NCBI GenBank assembly: GCA_035456405.1
Contig: DATIDG010000075.1
Location: 62,001 to 126,000 of the forward strand
DNA: 64,000 nucleotides
Origin: JAGVSZ01 sp035456405
GTDB taxonomy: Bacteria > Pseudomonadota > Gammaproteobacteria > Burkholderiales > SG8-39
Reading direction: 5' to 3'
A model generated the notes under the pieces. The model saw only the letters and a list, made by a program, of their open reading frames with translations. It searched no databases and was not told the DNA's origin. Position numbers and translations under genes: made by a program. Positions within the stretch are counted from its first letter, which is position 1, and each line of letters starts with the position of its first letter. Of this stretch, positions 26,779 to 34,557 are shown one piece after another.

Positions 26779-27747
26779 TCAATCCTGCTTGATGTCGTTG
26801 TCCTTGACCACCTTGCCCCAGCGCGCCATTTCGCCGACGAGGAACTTCTGCGTCGCCTCCTGGCTCGACGCCTGGATGTCCATGCCGAGCGTCTCGGTGA
26901 GCGTCTTGCGGACGTCGGGCATGTTCAGCGCCTTCACCAGCTCGACGTGGAGCCTGTCGAGAACGGGTTTCGGCGTTCCGGCCGGCGCAAAGATGCCCCA
27001 CCACGCGAGTGCTGAGAAGCCGGGGAGGCCCTGCTCGGCGAGCGCGGGGACGTCGGGCATCGCCTGCGAGCGCTTGTCGCCGGTCACCGCGACGGCGCGG
27101 AGCTTGCCGCCCTTCACGTGCGACGCGAGCACCGCGACCGACCCGACCGCGAGCTCGACCTGACCACCCAGCGCGTCCTGGGTCATCGGCCCGCCGCCCT
27201 TGTACGGCACGTGCACCAGCTTGACGCCCGCCGCCTGCTGGACGAGCGTCATCGTGAGGTGGCCGAGGCTTCCGTTTCCGATCGTTCCGAACGTAACGCT
27301 GTCGGGCTTCGCCTTCGCGGCCTTCACGACGTCGGCCCACGTCTTGTACGGCTTCGAAGCGCTCGTCGCGATCGCCATCGGCGCGGTGCCTACCAGCATC
27401 ACCGGCGCGAGATCCTTGACCGTGTCGAACGGCATCTTCGGGATCAGGAAGGGGTTCACCGCGTGCGTGTCGAACACGAACACGAACGTGTAGCCGTCCG
27501 GCGGCGACTTCGCCGCGAACGCGGTGCCGATCGACCCCGATGCGCCGGGCTTGTTCTCGACGATGAACTGCTGCCCGAGCGACTCTGAAAGCTTGGTGCC
27601 GAGCAGCCGCGCAAGCGGATCCACCGACCCGCCGGGCGGGAACGGGACGACGAACTTCACCGGCTTCGTGGGCCACTGCTGGGCCCAGGCACCACCCGCG
27701 CACAGCGCAAGCAGCAGTGCCGCCACGAGTCGCATCACTTGCTTCAT
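26779..27747 (-). CDS. Tripartite tricarboxylate transporter (Bug/TctC) substrate-binding protein
   Basis: 322 residues. Signal peptide 1-22 (ending GGAWA-Q), then the Bug hallmarks WPTKPVKFVVPFPPGGSVD and VENKPGASGSIGT, and VPYKGGGPMTQDALGGQVEL. Bug receptors bind carboxylates in the periplasm; most are orphans without TctA/TctB partners, and none is seen here. It is the last gene of a minus-strand unit with a ThDP enzyme, an aldehyde dehydrogenase and a NIPSNAP protein. The ligand may be the acid those enzymes degrade. Confidence 0.95.
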   Translation of the reverse strand: MKQVMRLVAALLLALCAGGAWAQQWPTKPVKFVVPFPPGGSVDPLARLLGTKLSESLGQQFIVENKPGASGSIGTAFAAKSPPDGYTFVFVFDTHAVNPFLIPKMPFDTVKDLAPVMLVGTAPMAIATSASKPYKTWADVVKAAKAKPDSVTFGTIGNGSLGHLTMTLVQQAAGVKLVHVPYKGGGPMTQDALGGQVELAVGSVAVLASHVKGGKLRAVAVTGDKRSQAMPDVPALAEQGLPGFSALAWWGIFAPAGTPKPVLDRLHVELVKALNMPDVRKTLTETLGMDIQASSQEATQKFLVGEMARWGKVVKDNDIKQD

Positions 27748-27760
27748 CGCCTCCTCCGGG

Positions 27761-29440
27761 TCAATGCCTCTGCGCCCGCGCGCGGATCGCGTCGAGCGTG
27801 GTCTGCGTGGTGATCGCCTGCGGGTCGAGCCGGATCTCGATCAGCGCGGGTCTGCCGGCGGCGATCGAGCGCTCGAAGGCCGGCGCGAACTGGGCGGTCT
27901 CCTCGACTGTCTCGCCGTGCGCGCCGAACGCGCGCGCGTAGGCCGCGAAATCGGGGTTGCGCAACTCGGTGCCGTACACGCGCGCCGGGTAGTCGCGCTC
28001 CTGGTGCATCCGGATCGTCCCGTACATGCCGTTGTTCACGACGATGAAGATCACCGCCGCGTCGTACTGCATCGCGGTCGCGATCTCCTGGCCGTTCATC
28101 AGGAAATCGCCGTCGCCGTTGATCGAGAGCACCACGCGATCGGGCGCGGCGATCTTCGCCGCGACGCCGGCCGGCGTGCCGTAACCCATTGCGCCCGAGG
28201 TCGGGCCGAGTTGGGTGCCGAAGCGGCCGTGCCGGTAGAAACGGTGGAACCAGCCCGAGAAGTTGCCCGCGCCGTTCGCCAGGATCGCGTCCTCCGGGAG
28301 ACGGCGCGCGAGGAAGTCGACGATGTCCCACATCTGCACGCGGCCGGGGTTCTCGCGGCGCGCGGTCCACTCGCCGTAATCGGCGTTCGCGGCCAGGGTC
28401 GCGCCCCGCCACGCGGTCGCGTCGACCGGCGCCATCGCGGCCAGCGCCGCCGCAATCTGGGGCATGCCGGAATTGACCAGCAGGTCGCCCTGGTAAACGC
28501 GCCCGAGCTCCTCGGCGCCCGCATGCACGTGGACGAGCTTCTGGGCGGGCCGCGGCGGCACCAGCAGGGTGTAACCGCCGGTCGTCATCTCGCCGAGCCG
28601 CGGGCCGAGCGCTAGTACGAGGTCCGCCTCCTTGATTCGGGCGGCAAGCTTCGGGTTGATGCCGATCCCGACGTCGCCGGCGTAGTTCCCGTGGCGGTTG
28701 TCGAAGACGTCCTGGAACCTGAACGCGCAACCCACCGGCAGCGCGTTCGCCTCTGCGAAGCGCCGGAGATCGGCGCATGCGCCCACATTCCAACCGCTGC
28801 CGCCCGCAATGACGAACGGCCGCTGCGCCGCGGCGAGCAGCTCGCGGAGCCGCTCGAGGTCGGCCGCGCCGGGGCTCGCCTGTACTTCGCGGTAGGGGTC
28901 GGTGTCGGGCACCGCCGCTGTCTCGACGAGCACGTCTTCCGGCAGCGCTAGGACGACCGGCCCCTTCCGCCCAGACATGGCGCGGTGGAACGCGTGGCTC
29001 ACGTACTCGGGCACGCGGTCGGCGCGGTCGATCGACGCGACCCACTTCGCCATCTGGCCGAACATGCGCCGGTAGTCGATCTCCTGGAACGCTTCGCGCT
29101 CCACGAAGTCGGTGCCGACCTGGCCGATGAAGAGGATCATCGGCGTGGAGTCCTGGTACGCGGTGTGCACTGCGATCGACGCGTTCGTCGCGCCGGGTCC
29201 GCGCGTGACGAAGCAGATGCCGGGCTTGCCGGTGAGCTTGCCGTAGGCCTCGGCCATGTACCCCGCGCCGCCGTCCTGGCGCGCAACGATCAACTTGATC
29301 GCCTCGCGCGCGTCGTAAAGCGCGTCGAGGACGGCAAGGTAGCTCTCGCCGGGGACGCAGAACGCGGTGTCGACGCCGTGGACTTTCAGCGCGTCGACGA
29401 GAAGCTGCGCCGCGGTGCGGGCTGTCGCGCCGTGCTTCAT
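27761..29440 (-). CDS. Thiamine-diphosphate-dependent enzyme, acetolactate synthase/decarboxylase superfamily
   Basis: 559 residues. Pyrimidine-binding domain (CVPGESYLAVLDAL), central domain (about 190-330) and pyrophosphate domain with the ThDP/Mg motif GDGDFLMNGQEIATAMQYD...NN near residue 440. The family includes acetolactate synthase and 2-oxoacid decarboxylases; the exact reaction is unknown. At the position of the cofactor-activating Glu (RHEQ-type motif) this protein has Asp56 (ARQDGGAGYMAEA), which is unusual. It is followed by a Bug receptor gene and preceded by an aldehyde dehydrogenase, which suggests decarboxylation of a 2-oxoacid to an aldehyde that is then oxidised. Confidence 0.9.
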   Translation of the reverse strand: MKHGATARTAAQLLVDALKVHGVDTAFCVPGESYLAVLDALYDAREAIKLIVARQDGGAGYMAEAYGKLTGKPGICFVTRGPGATNASIAVHTAYQDSTPMILFIGQVGTDFVEREAFQEIDYRRMFGQMAKWVASIDRADRVPEYVSHAFHRAMSGRKGPVVLALPEDVLVETAAVPDTDPYREVQASPGAADLERLRELLAAAQRPFVIAGGSGWNVGACADLRRFAEANALPVGCAFRFQDVFDNRHGNYAGDVGIGINPKLAARIKEADLVLALGPRLGEMTTGGYTLLVPPRPAQKLVHVHAGAEELGRVYQGDLLVNSGMPQIAAALAAMAPVDATAWRGATLAANADYGEWTARRENPGRVQMWDIVDFLARRLPEDAILANGAGNFSGWFHRFYRHGRFGTQLGPTSGAMGYGTPAGVAAKIAAPDRVVLSINGDGDFLMNGQEIATAMQYDAAVIFIVVNNGMYGTIRMHQERDYPARVYGTELRNPDFAAYARAFGAHGETVEETAQFAPAFERSIAAGRPALIEIRLDPQAITTQTTLDAIRARAQRH

Positions 29441-29443
29441 CGC

Positions 29444-30883
29444 TCAGCCCGCGAGAACGTAGGCGGTCTTGACCGTCGTGTAGAACTCGGCGGCGTAGCG
29501 CCCCTGTTCGCGCGGCCCGTAGCTCGACTCCTTGCGGCCGCCGAACGGCACGTGGTAGTCGACGCCCGCGGTCGGCAGGTTGACCATCACCATGCCGGCC
29601 GCCGAGTTGCGGCGGAAGTGCGCCGCGTGCTTGAGCGACGTCGTCGCGATTCCCGACGAGAGGCCGAACGGCGTGTCGTTGGCGACGGCGAGCGCCTCGT
29701 CGTAGTCCTTCACCCGGATCACCGCGGCGACCGGCCCGAAGATCTCCTCGCGGTTGATGCGCATAGCGGAGCTCGTCTCCGTGAAGAGCGCCGGCTGGAG
29801 GTAGAAGCCGTCCGTCGCGCGCTTCAGGCGCTCGCCGCCGAAGGCGAGCCTGGCGCCCTCTTTCCTCCCCACGTCGAGGTACATCAGGTCCTGCTCGAGC
29901 TGCTTCTGGTCGACCACCGGGCCGATGTCGGTCCCGTCCTTGAGCGCGTCGTCGACCTTGAGCGCCTTCAGCTTCTCGGTGAGCGCAGTCACGAACCGGT
30001 CGTGGATGCCCTGGGTGACGATCAGCCGGCTCGCCGCCGTGCAGCGCTGCCCGGTGGAGAAGAACGCGCTCTGCAGCGCGCAGTTCACCGCCACGTCGAG
30101 GTCCGCGTCGTCGAGTACCACCTGCGGGTTCTTGCCCCCCATCTCGAGCTGCACCTTTGCGAGGCGCTTCGCGCACGCAGCCGCGACGCCCTTGCCCACC
30201 GCCTGCGACCCGGTAAACGAGACCGCAGCGACGCGCGGATCGTTGATGATGCTCTCGCCGACGACCGAGCCGCGGCCCATCACGAGGTTGAAGACGCCCT
30301 TCGGCAACCCGCTGCGCGAGATGATCTCGGCAAGCGCCCAGGCGCAGCCCGGCACCAGGTCGGCCGGCTTCAGCACGACGCAGTTGCCGTACGCGAGCGC
30401 CGGAGCGACCTTCCAGGCCGGTATGGCGATCGGGAAGTTCCACGGCGTGATGATGCCGACCACGCCCACCGGCTCGCGCGTAATCTCGACGCCGATGCCG
30501 GGTCGCACGGACGGCAGGACCTCGCCCGCGAGCCGCAGGCACTCGCCGGCGAAGAACTTGAAGATGTAGCCCGCGCGCGCCGCCTCGCCGATGCCTTCGG
30601 GCTTGGTCTTTCCTTCTTCGCGCGACAGCAGCGTGCCGAGCTCCTCCTTGCGCGTGAGGATCTCGGTGCCGATCTTGTCGAGCGCGTCGGCGCGCGCCTG
30701 CACGCTGCCGCGCGACCAGGCGGGAAACGCGGCCGTCGCGGCGGCAATCGCGGCGTCCGCCTGCGCCGTGCCTGCATGCGCGTACTCGCCGACCACGTCG
30801 GCCACGTTCGAGGGATTGACGTCCGGCGCGGCGCGCTCGCCCGCGACCCATGCGCCGTCGATGAAGTTCTCGCGTACGCCCAT
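29444..30883 (-). CDS. Aldehyde dehydrogenase family protein
   Basis: 479 residues. ALDH fold with NAD(P) site ITPWNFPIAIPAWKVAPALA, FTGS, the catalytic Glu in LEMGGKNPQVV and the nucleophilic Cys in FFSTGQRCTAASR. The C-terminus has EEIFGPV and the PFGGRKESSYGPREQG motif common in succinate-semialdehyde/oxo-glutarate-semialdehyde branches. An AGGAGG site lies before ATG 30883. It starts 11 bases after the NIPSNAP stop and ends 3 bases before the ThDP gene, so it is tightly linked to both. Confidence 0.95.
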   Translation of the reverse strand: MGVRENFIDGAWVAGERAAPDVNPSNVADVVGEYAHAGTAQADAAIAAATAAFPAWSRGSVQARADALDKIGTEILTRKEELGTLLSREEGKTKPEGIGEAARAGYIFKFFAGECLRLAGEVLPSVRPGIGVEITREPVGVVGIITPWNFPIAIPAWKVAPALAYGNCVVLKPADLVPGCAWALAEIISRSGLPKGVFNLVMGRGSVVGESIINDPRVAAVSFTGSQAVGKGVAAACAKRLAKVQLEMGGKNPQVVLDDADLDVAVNCALQSAFFSTGQRCTAASRLIVTQGIHDRFVTALTEKLKALKVDDALKDGTDIGPVVDQKQLEQDLMYLDVGRKEGARLAFGGERLKRATDGFYLQPALFTETSSAMRINREEIFGPVAAVIRVKDYDEALAVANDTPFGLSSGIATTSLKHAAHFRRNSAAGMVMVNLPTAGVDYHVPFGGRKESSYGPREQGRYAAEFYTTVKTAYVLAG

Positions 30884-30894
30884 GTCGGTCCTCC

Positions 30895-31242
30895 TCAGGC
30901 GCCCTTCGACGCCTTGATCATCGCCTGGAGCTGCGCCGCGAAGAACGGCGCCGGGTTCAGGATCCGCGACTCCTGGTGCACGATCAGCGGCGTGACCCTC
31001 CTGACGTACGCCTGCCAGGCGGTATCGGCCATCATCTTCGCGCGGTACTCGGCCCGCTGCTTGAGATCCTCGTACGCCCACATGTGCACCACCAGGTTGA
31101 GGGTGCCGATCTCGCTCGTGTAGTAGCCCACCAGCGCGGGGAGGATGCGCGTCTGGATCGCCAAGCCCTCCTCCTGGTAGAGCTTGAGGTATTCGGGAAT
31201 CTTGCCGGGGTGCAGCGTGTACATGCGCTCTTCGACGAACAT
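30895..31242 (-). CDS. NIPSNAP family protein
   Basis: 115 residues from MFVEERMYTLHPGKIPEYL, the standard NIPSNAP opening. The ferredoxin-like fold ends in QAMIKASKGA. NIPSNAP proteins commonly accompany catabolic operons in proteobacteria, but their biochemical role is unclear. It is the first gene of the minus-strand unit; a longer in-frame start at 31308 lacks family support. The 121-base gap to the divergent CoA-binding gene must carry both promoters. Confidence 0.9.
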   Translation of the reverse strand: MFVEERMYTLHPGKIPEYLKLYQEEGLAIQTRILPALVGYYTSEIGTLNLVVHMWAYEDLKQRAEYRAKMMADTAWQAYVRRVTPLIVHQESRILNPAPFFAAQLQAMIKASKGA

Positions 31243-31363
31243 GCGGGCTCCTGGCGGCGGAGAGGGAAGGCGGGGGATTGTAATCCGGGCGCCCCAAGCC
31301 TTTCTCAAACCTTACGCCCGGTCAGGAATGGCTACAATCCGGGCTCCCACCCGCGAGCCCTTC

Positions 31364-31837
31364 ATGGTCGACGACATCCCCGGCCTGCGCCGCATCCTGG
31401 CCACGAGCAAGGTGATCGCCGTCGTGGGTCTCTCGGCCGACTGGTTCCGGCCGAGCTACTTCGCGGCGAAGTACATGCTGGAGCACGGCTACACCGTGAT
31501 CCCGGTGAACCCGCGCTACGACGCGATTCTCGGGCAGAAGTGTTACAAGTCGTTGCGCGAGATTCCCGGCAAAGTCGACATCGTCGACGTGTTCCGCAAG
31601 ACCGCCGACGTCGGCCCGATCGCCGACGACGCGATCGCGATCGGCGCGAAGGTGCTGTGGCAGCAGCTCGGCGTGAAGAACGAGGAGGCCGCACGCAGAG
31701 CCGAGACGGCCGGGCTCGAGACCGTGATCGACCGCTGCGTGAAGATCGAGCATGCGCGGCTCTTCGGCGGCCTCAACTGGGCCGGCGTCAACACCCGGGT
31801 CATCTCGGCGAAGCGGCCGAGGTACATTGCGAACTAA
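31364..31837 (+). CDS. CoA-binding protein (succinyl-CoA-ligase-alpha-like Rossmann domain)
   Basis: 157 residues, a single CoA_binding domain: TSKVIAVVGLSADWFRPSYF, then YTVIPVNPRYDAILGQKCY and the closing FGGLNWAGVNTRVISAKRPR. This family (YccU-like) binds CoA or a nucleotide; its role is unknown. Start at ATG 31364 (MVDDIPGLRR); ATG 31328 would add 12 residues. It is divergent from the NIPSNAP/ALDH/ThDP unit. Confidence 0.9.
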   Translation: MVDDIPGLRRILATSKVIAVVGLSADWFRPSYFAAKYMLEHGYTVIPVNPRYDAILGQKCYKSLREIPGKVDIVDVFRKTADVGPIADDAIAIGAKVLWQQLGVKNEEAARRAETAGLETVIDRCVKIEHARLFGGLNWAGVNTRVISAKRPRYIAN

Positions 31838-31882
31838 TGCCCGGACCGCGATGAGCGGCTTACCCTGGCCATCTCGATTGGC

Positions 31883-32131
31883 ATGTGGAGCCCCGTTTTG
31901 ACGAAGACCTACTCGATCTCGGAAGCGAAGGATCAGTTGCCTCGGATCGTTTACGAGGCCGAGGCAGGCCGTGCGGGTGCGCTCACGCGGCGCGGAAAGC
32001 CGGTGGCGATCCTCCCCTCGAAGGCGGAATACGAACGACTCCGACGACGCAAACGGCCGATTGAGTGGGGTGCTGTCGAAATCGACACTCGCGGATTCAA
32101 GTTCGACCGGGGAGAGACCAATGCACGGTAG
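31883..32131 (+). CDS. Phd/YefM family antitoxin, apparently without its toxin
   Basis: 82 residues. TYSISEAKDQLPRIVYEAE and the following ALTRRGKPVAILPSKAEYERL are diagnostic of the Phd/YefM fold: N-terminal DNA-binding and autorepressing domain. The C-terminal arm (GFKFDRGETNAR) would normally wrap a PIN or Doc/RelE toxin. The next overlapping start (32120) opens a frame of only 19 codons with no toxin features, and metY begins 64 bases later, so the toxin gene seems lost. Confidence 0.85.
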   Translation: MWSPVLTKTYSISEAKDQLPRIVYEAEAGRAGALTRRGKPVAILPSKAEYERLRRRKRPIEWGAVEIDTRGFKFDRGETNAR

Positions 32132-32194
32132 CCTCATCCCTGAACCGTCCCGCGCCGAATCCCTACCGCGCGCAACGTAGCGGCAGCAGCCCAA

Positions 32195-33484
32195 GTGCCC
32201 GACCGCAGATTCGGCTTCGAGACCCTCGCGCTGCACGCCGGCCAGATCCCGGACCCGGCCACCGGCGCCCGCGCCGCGCCGATCTACCAGACGACCTCCT
32301 TCGTCTTCGACTCGGCCGAGCATGCGGCGAGCCTCTTCAACCTCCAGACGTTCGGCAACGTCTACTCGCGCATCTCGAACCCGACGGTGGCGGTGCTCGA
32401 GGAGCGCATGGCGGCGCTCGAGGGCGGCCGCGCGGCGCTCGCCGCGGCGACCGGGCAGTCCGCCGAGGCCGTCGCGATCATGACCCTCGTCGAGGCCGGC
32501 GACCACGTCGTCTCCGCCGCGACGCTCTACGGCGGCACGCACACGCTGCTCGGCGTCAACCTGAAGAAGTTCGGGATCGAGGCGACGTTCGTCGACGCCG
32601 ACGACCCCGAGAACTTCCGCCGCGCGATCAGGGCGAACACGAAGCTCGTCTACGCCGAGACGCTCGGCAATCCGTCGATCAACGTCGTCGACATCGAGCG
32701 CGTGGGCGCGATCGCGCGCGAGGCGGGCATCCCGTTCGTCGTCGACAACACGGTGCCCTCGCCCTACCTCTGCCGGCCGCTCGACTGGGGTGCGGACATC
32801 GTCGTGCATTCGGCGACCAAGTACATCGGCGGTCACGGCACCACGATGGGCGGCGTGATCGTCGAGTCGGGGAAGTTCCCCTGGGGCAACGGCAAGTTCC
32901 CGGGCATGACCACGCCCTCGCCGGGCTACCACGGCGTCATCTTCCACGAGACGTTCGGCGACTTCGGGTACACGATGCGCTGCCGGATGGAGACGATGCG
33001 CACGTTCGGCCCGGCGCTCGCGCCCTTCAACGCGTGGATGCTGCTGCAGGGGCTCGAGACGCTGCCGGTGCGCATGGACCGGCACTGCGCCAATGCGCTC
33101 GCGGTCGCGGAGTTCCTGTCGCGGCATCCGCAGGTGACCTGGGTCAACTATCCCGGCCTGCCGGGCAACAGGTACTACGACCTCACCCGGAAGTACATGC
33201 CGAAGGGCGCGAGCGGCCTGCTCTCGTTCGGCATCCGGGGCGGCGCGGCGGCCGGCGAGAAGTTCATCGACGCGGCGACCTTCATGAGCCATCTCGCGAA
33301 CATCGGCGACGCGAAGACGCTGGTGATCCATCCGGCCTCCACTACTCACCGCCAGATGAGCGAGGAGGAGCAGGCGAAGGCGGGCGTGCTGCCCGAGATG
33401 ATCCGGGTGTCGGTGGGCATCGAGACGCTGGACGACATCCTGTGGGACCTCGACCAATCTCTGCACGCGGCTGCAAAGGGGTAG
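32195..33484 (+). CDS. metY: O-acetylhomoserine sulfhydrylase-like PLP enzyme (Cys/Met metabolism family)
   Basis: 429 residues, GTG start. FETLALHAGQIPDPATGARA and the YQTTSFVFDSAEHAA segment are typical of MetY. The PLP lysine is in VVHSATKYIGGHG (near residue 209), and NVYSRISNPT binds the phosphate. MetY makes homocysteine from O-acetylhomoserine and sulfide; related enzymes are C-S lyases. It stands at the head of a coupled cluster with an alcohol dehydrogenase (3 bases apart), gamma-glutamyltransferase, RidA, amidase and GST, which leaves room for a C-S lyase role. Confidence 0.9.
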   Translation: MPDRRFGFETLALHAGQIPDPATGARAAPIYQTTSFVFDSAEHAASLFNLQTFGNVYSRISNPTVAVLEERMAALEGGRAALAAATGQSAEAVAIMTLVEAGDHVVSAATLYGGTHTLLGVNLKKFGIEATFVDADDPENFRRAIRANTKLVYAETLGNPSINVVDIERVGAIAREAGIPFVVDNTVPSPYLCRPLDWGADIVVHSATKYIGGHGTTMGGVIVESGKFPWGNGKFPGMTTPSPGYHGVIFHETFGDFGYTMRCRMETMRTFGPALAPFNAWMLLQGLETLPVRMDRHCANALAVAEFLSRHPQVTWVNYPGLPGNRYYDLTRKYMPKGASGLLSFGIRGGAAAGEKFIDAATFMSHLANIGDAKTLVIHPASTTHRQMSEEEQAKAGVLPEMIRVSVGIETLDDILWDLDQSLHAAAKG

Positions 33485-33487
33485 GCA

Positions 33488-34552
33488 ATGATCAGCTACG
33501 ACGTCGTCGAGCACGGCAAGCCGCTGCAGCGGGTGGTGAAGGACACGCCGAAGCCGCAGGGCGCGGAGGTGCTGGTGCGCGTCACGCGCTCCGGCGTGTG
33601 CCACTCCGACCTGCACATCTGGGACGGCTATTTCGATCTGGGCGGCGGCAAGAAGTTCTACGTGAAGGATCGCGGCTGCGTGCCGCCGTTCACGCTCGGC
33701 CACGAGCCGTTCGGCGTCGTCGAGGCGCTCGGTCCCGACGCCAGGGGCGTCGCGGTCGGGCAGAGGAAGCTCGTCTATCCGTGGATGGGCTGCGGCACGT
33801 GCGCGATGTGCATGTCCGAGCAGGACAATTATTGCCTCCAGCAGCGCTTCCTCGGGGTGTTCCGGCCGGGCTCCTATTCGACGCACCTCGTCGTCCCCGA
33901 TGCCAAGTACCTGATCGACGCCGATGGCATCGAGGAAGGCTTCGCCGCCACGCTCGCCTGCTCCGGCCTCACGGTGTATAGCGCGATCCGCAAGCTGCCC
34001 GCGCTCTCCGCTCGCGACTGGGTCGTCGTGCTCGGCTGCGGCGGTCTCGGCCTGATCGCCCTTTCAACGCTGCGCGCGCTCGGGATCGAGCGCGTGATTG
34101 CATGCGATGTCGACGAATCGAAGTTCCCGGCCGCCAGGGCCGCGGGTGCGCGCGAGACCGTGAACTCGCGCGACCTCCAGACGGGGCTCGCGGAGATCCA
34201 GCGAGTCTCGGGCGCCGCGGTCGCCGGCGCGCTCGACTTCGTCGGGATGCCCGCGACCTTCGACCTCGGCACGGCCGCGCTCGCGAAGGGCGGGCGCTAC
34301 GTCCTCGTCGGACTGTTCGGCGGCGAGGTGACGTTCTCGCTGCCGCCGATAGCCCAGCGCGCGATCTCGATCATGGGCTCGTACGTGGGCAACCTGCAGG
34401 AGCAACGCGAGGTCGTGGCGCTCGCGCAAAGCGGAAAGCTGAAGCCGACACCGGTCGAGACTCGCCCGGCGACCGAAGTGAACCGCACTCTCGACGAGCT
34501 AAAGGCCGGGAAGATCATCGGCCGCGTCGCCCTGGACATGGCGCGCACGTGA
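33488..34552 (+). CDS. Zinc-binding alcohol dehydrogenase family protein
   Basis: 354 residues. Catalytic zinc motif GVCHSDLHIWDG (near residue 37), LGHEPFG, structural-zinc cysteines CGTCAMC...C (near 101-115), Rossmann motif GCGGLGLIALS near 185. The 15-residue loop FDLGGGKKFYVKDRG between the zinc ligands is seen in a branch with several alcohol or aldehyde substrates. It is unrelated at close range to the 21435 dehydrogenase. It begins 3 bases after metY, and its stop overlaps a possible GTG start of the next gene. Confidence 0.92.
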   Translation: MISYDVVEHGKPLQRVVKDTPKPQGAEVLVRVTRSGVCHSDLHIWDGYFDLGGGKKFYVKDRGCVPPFTLGHEPFGVVEALGPDARGVAVGQRKLVYPWMGCGTCAMCMSEQDNYCLQQRFLGVFRPGSYSTHLVVPDAKYLIDADGIEEGFAATLACSGLTVYSAIRKLPALSARDWVVVLGCGGLGLIALSTLRALGIERVIACDVDESKFPAARAAGARETVNSRDLQTGLAEIQRVSGAAVAGALDFVGMPATFDLGTAALAKGGRYVLVGLFGGEVTFSLPPIAQRAISIMGSYVGNLQEQREVVALAQSGKLKPTPVETRPATEVNRTLDELKAGKIIGRVALDMART

Positions 34553-34557
34553 ACGAC

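Noticed and set aside
27744..30851. A minus-strand open frame of 1035 codons
   Set aside because: It overlaps the ThDP and aldehyde dehydrogenase genes in a different frame with Arg-rich low-complexity translation; the recognised enzymes are in the other frames.
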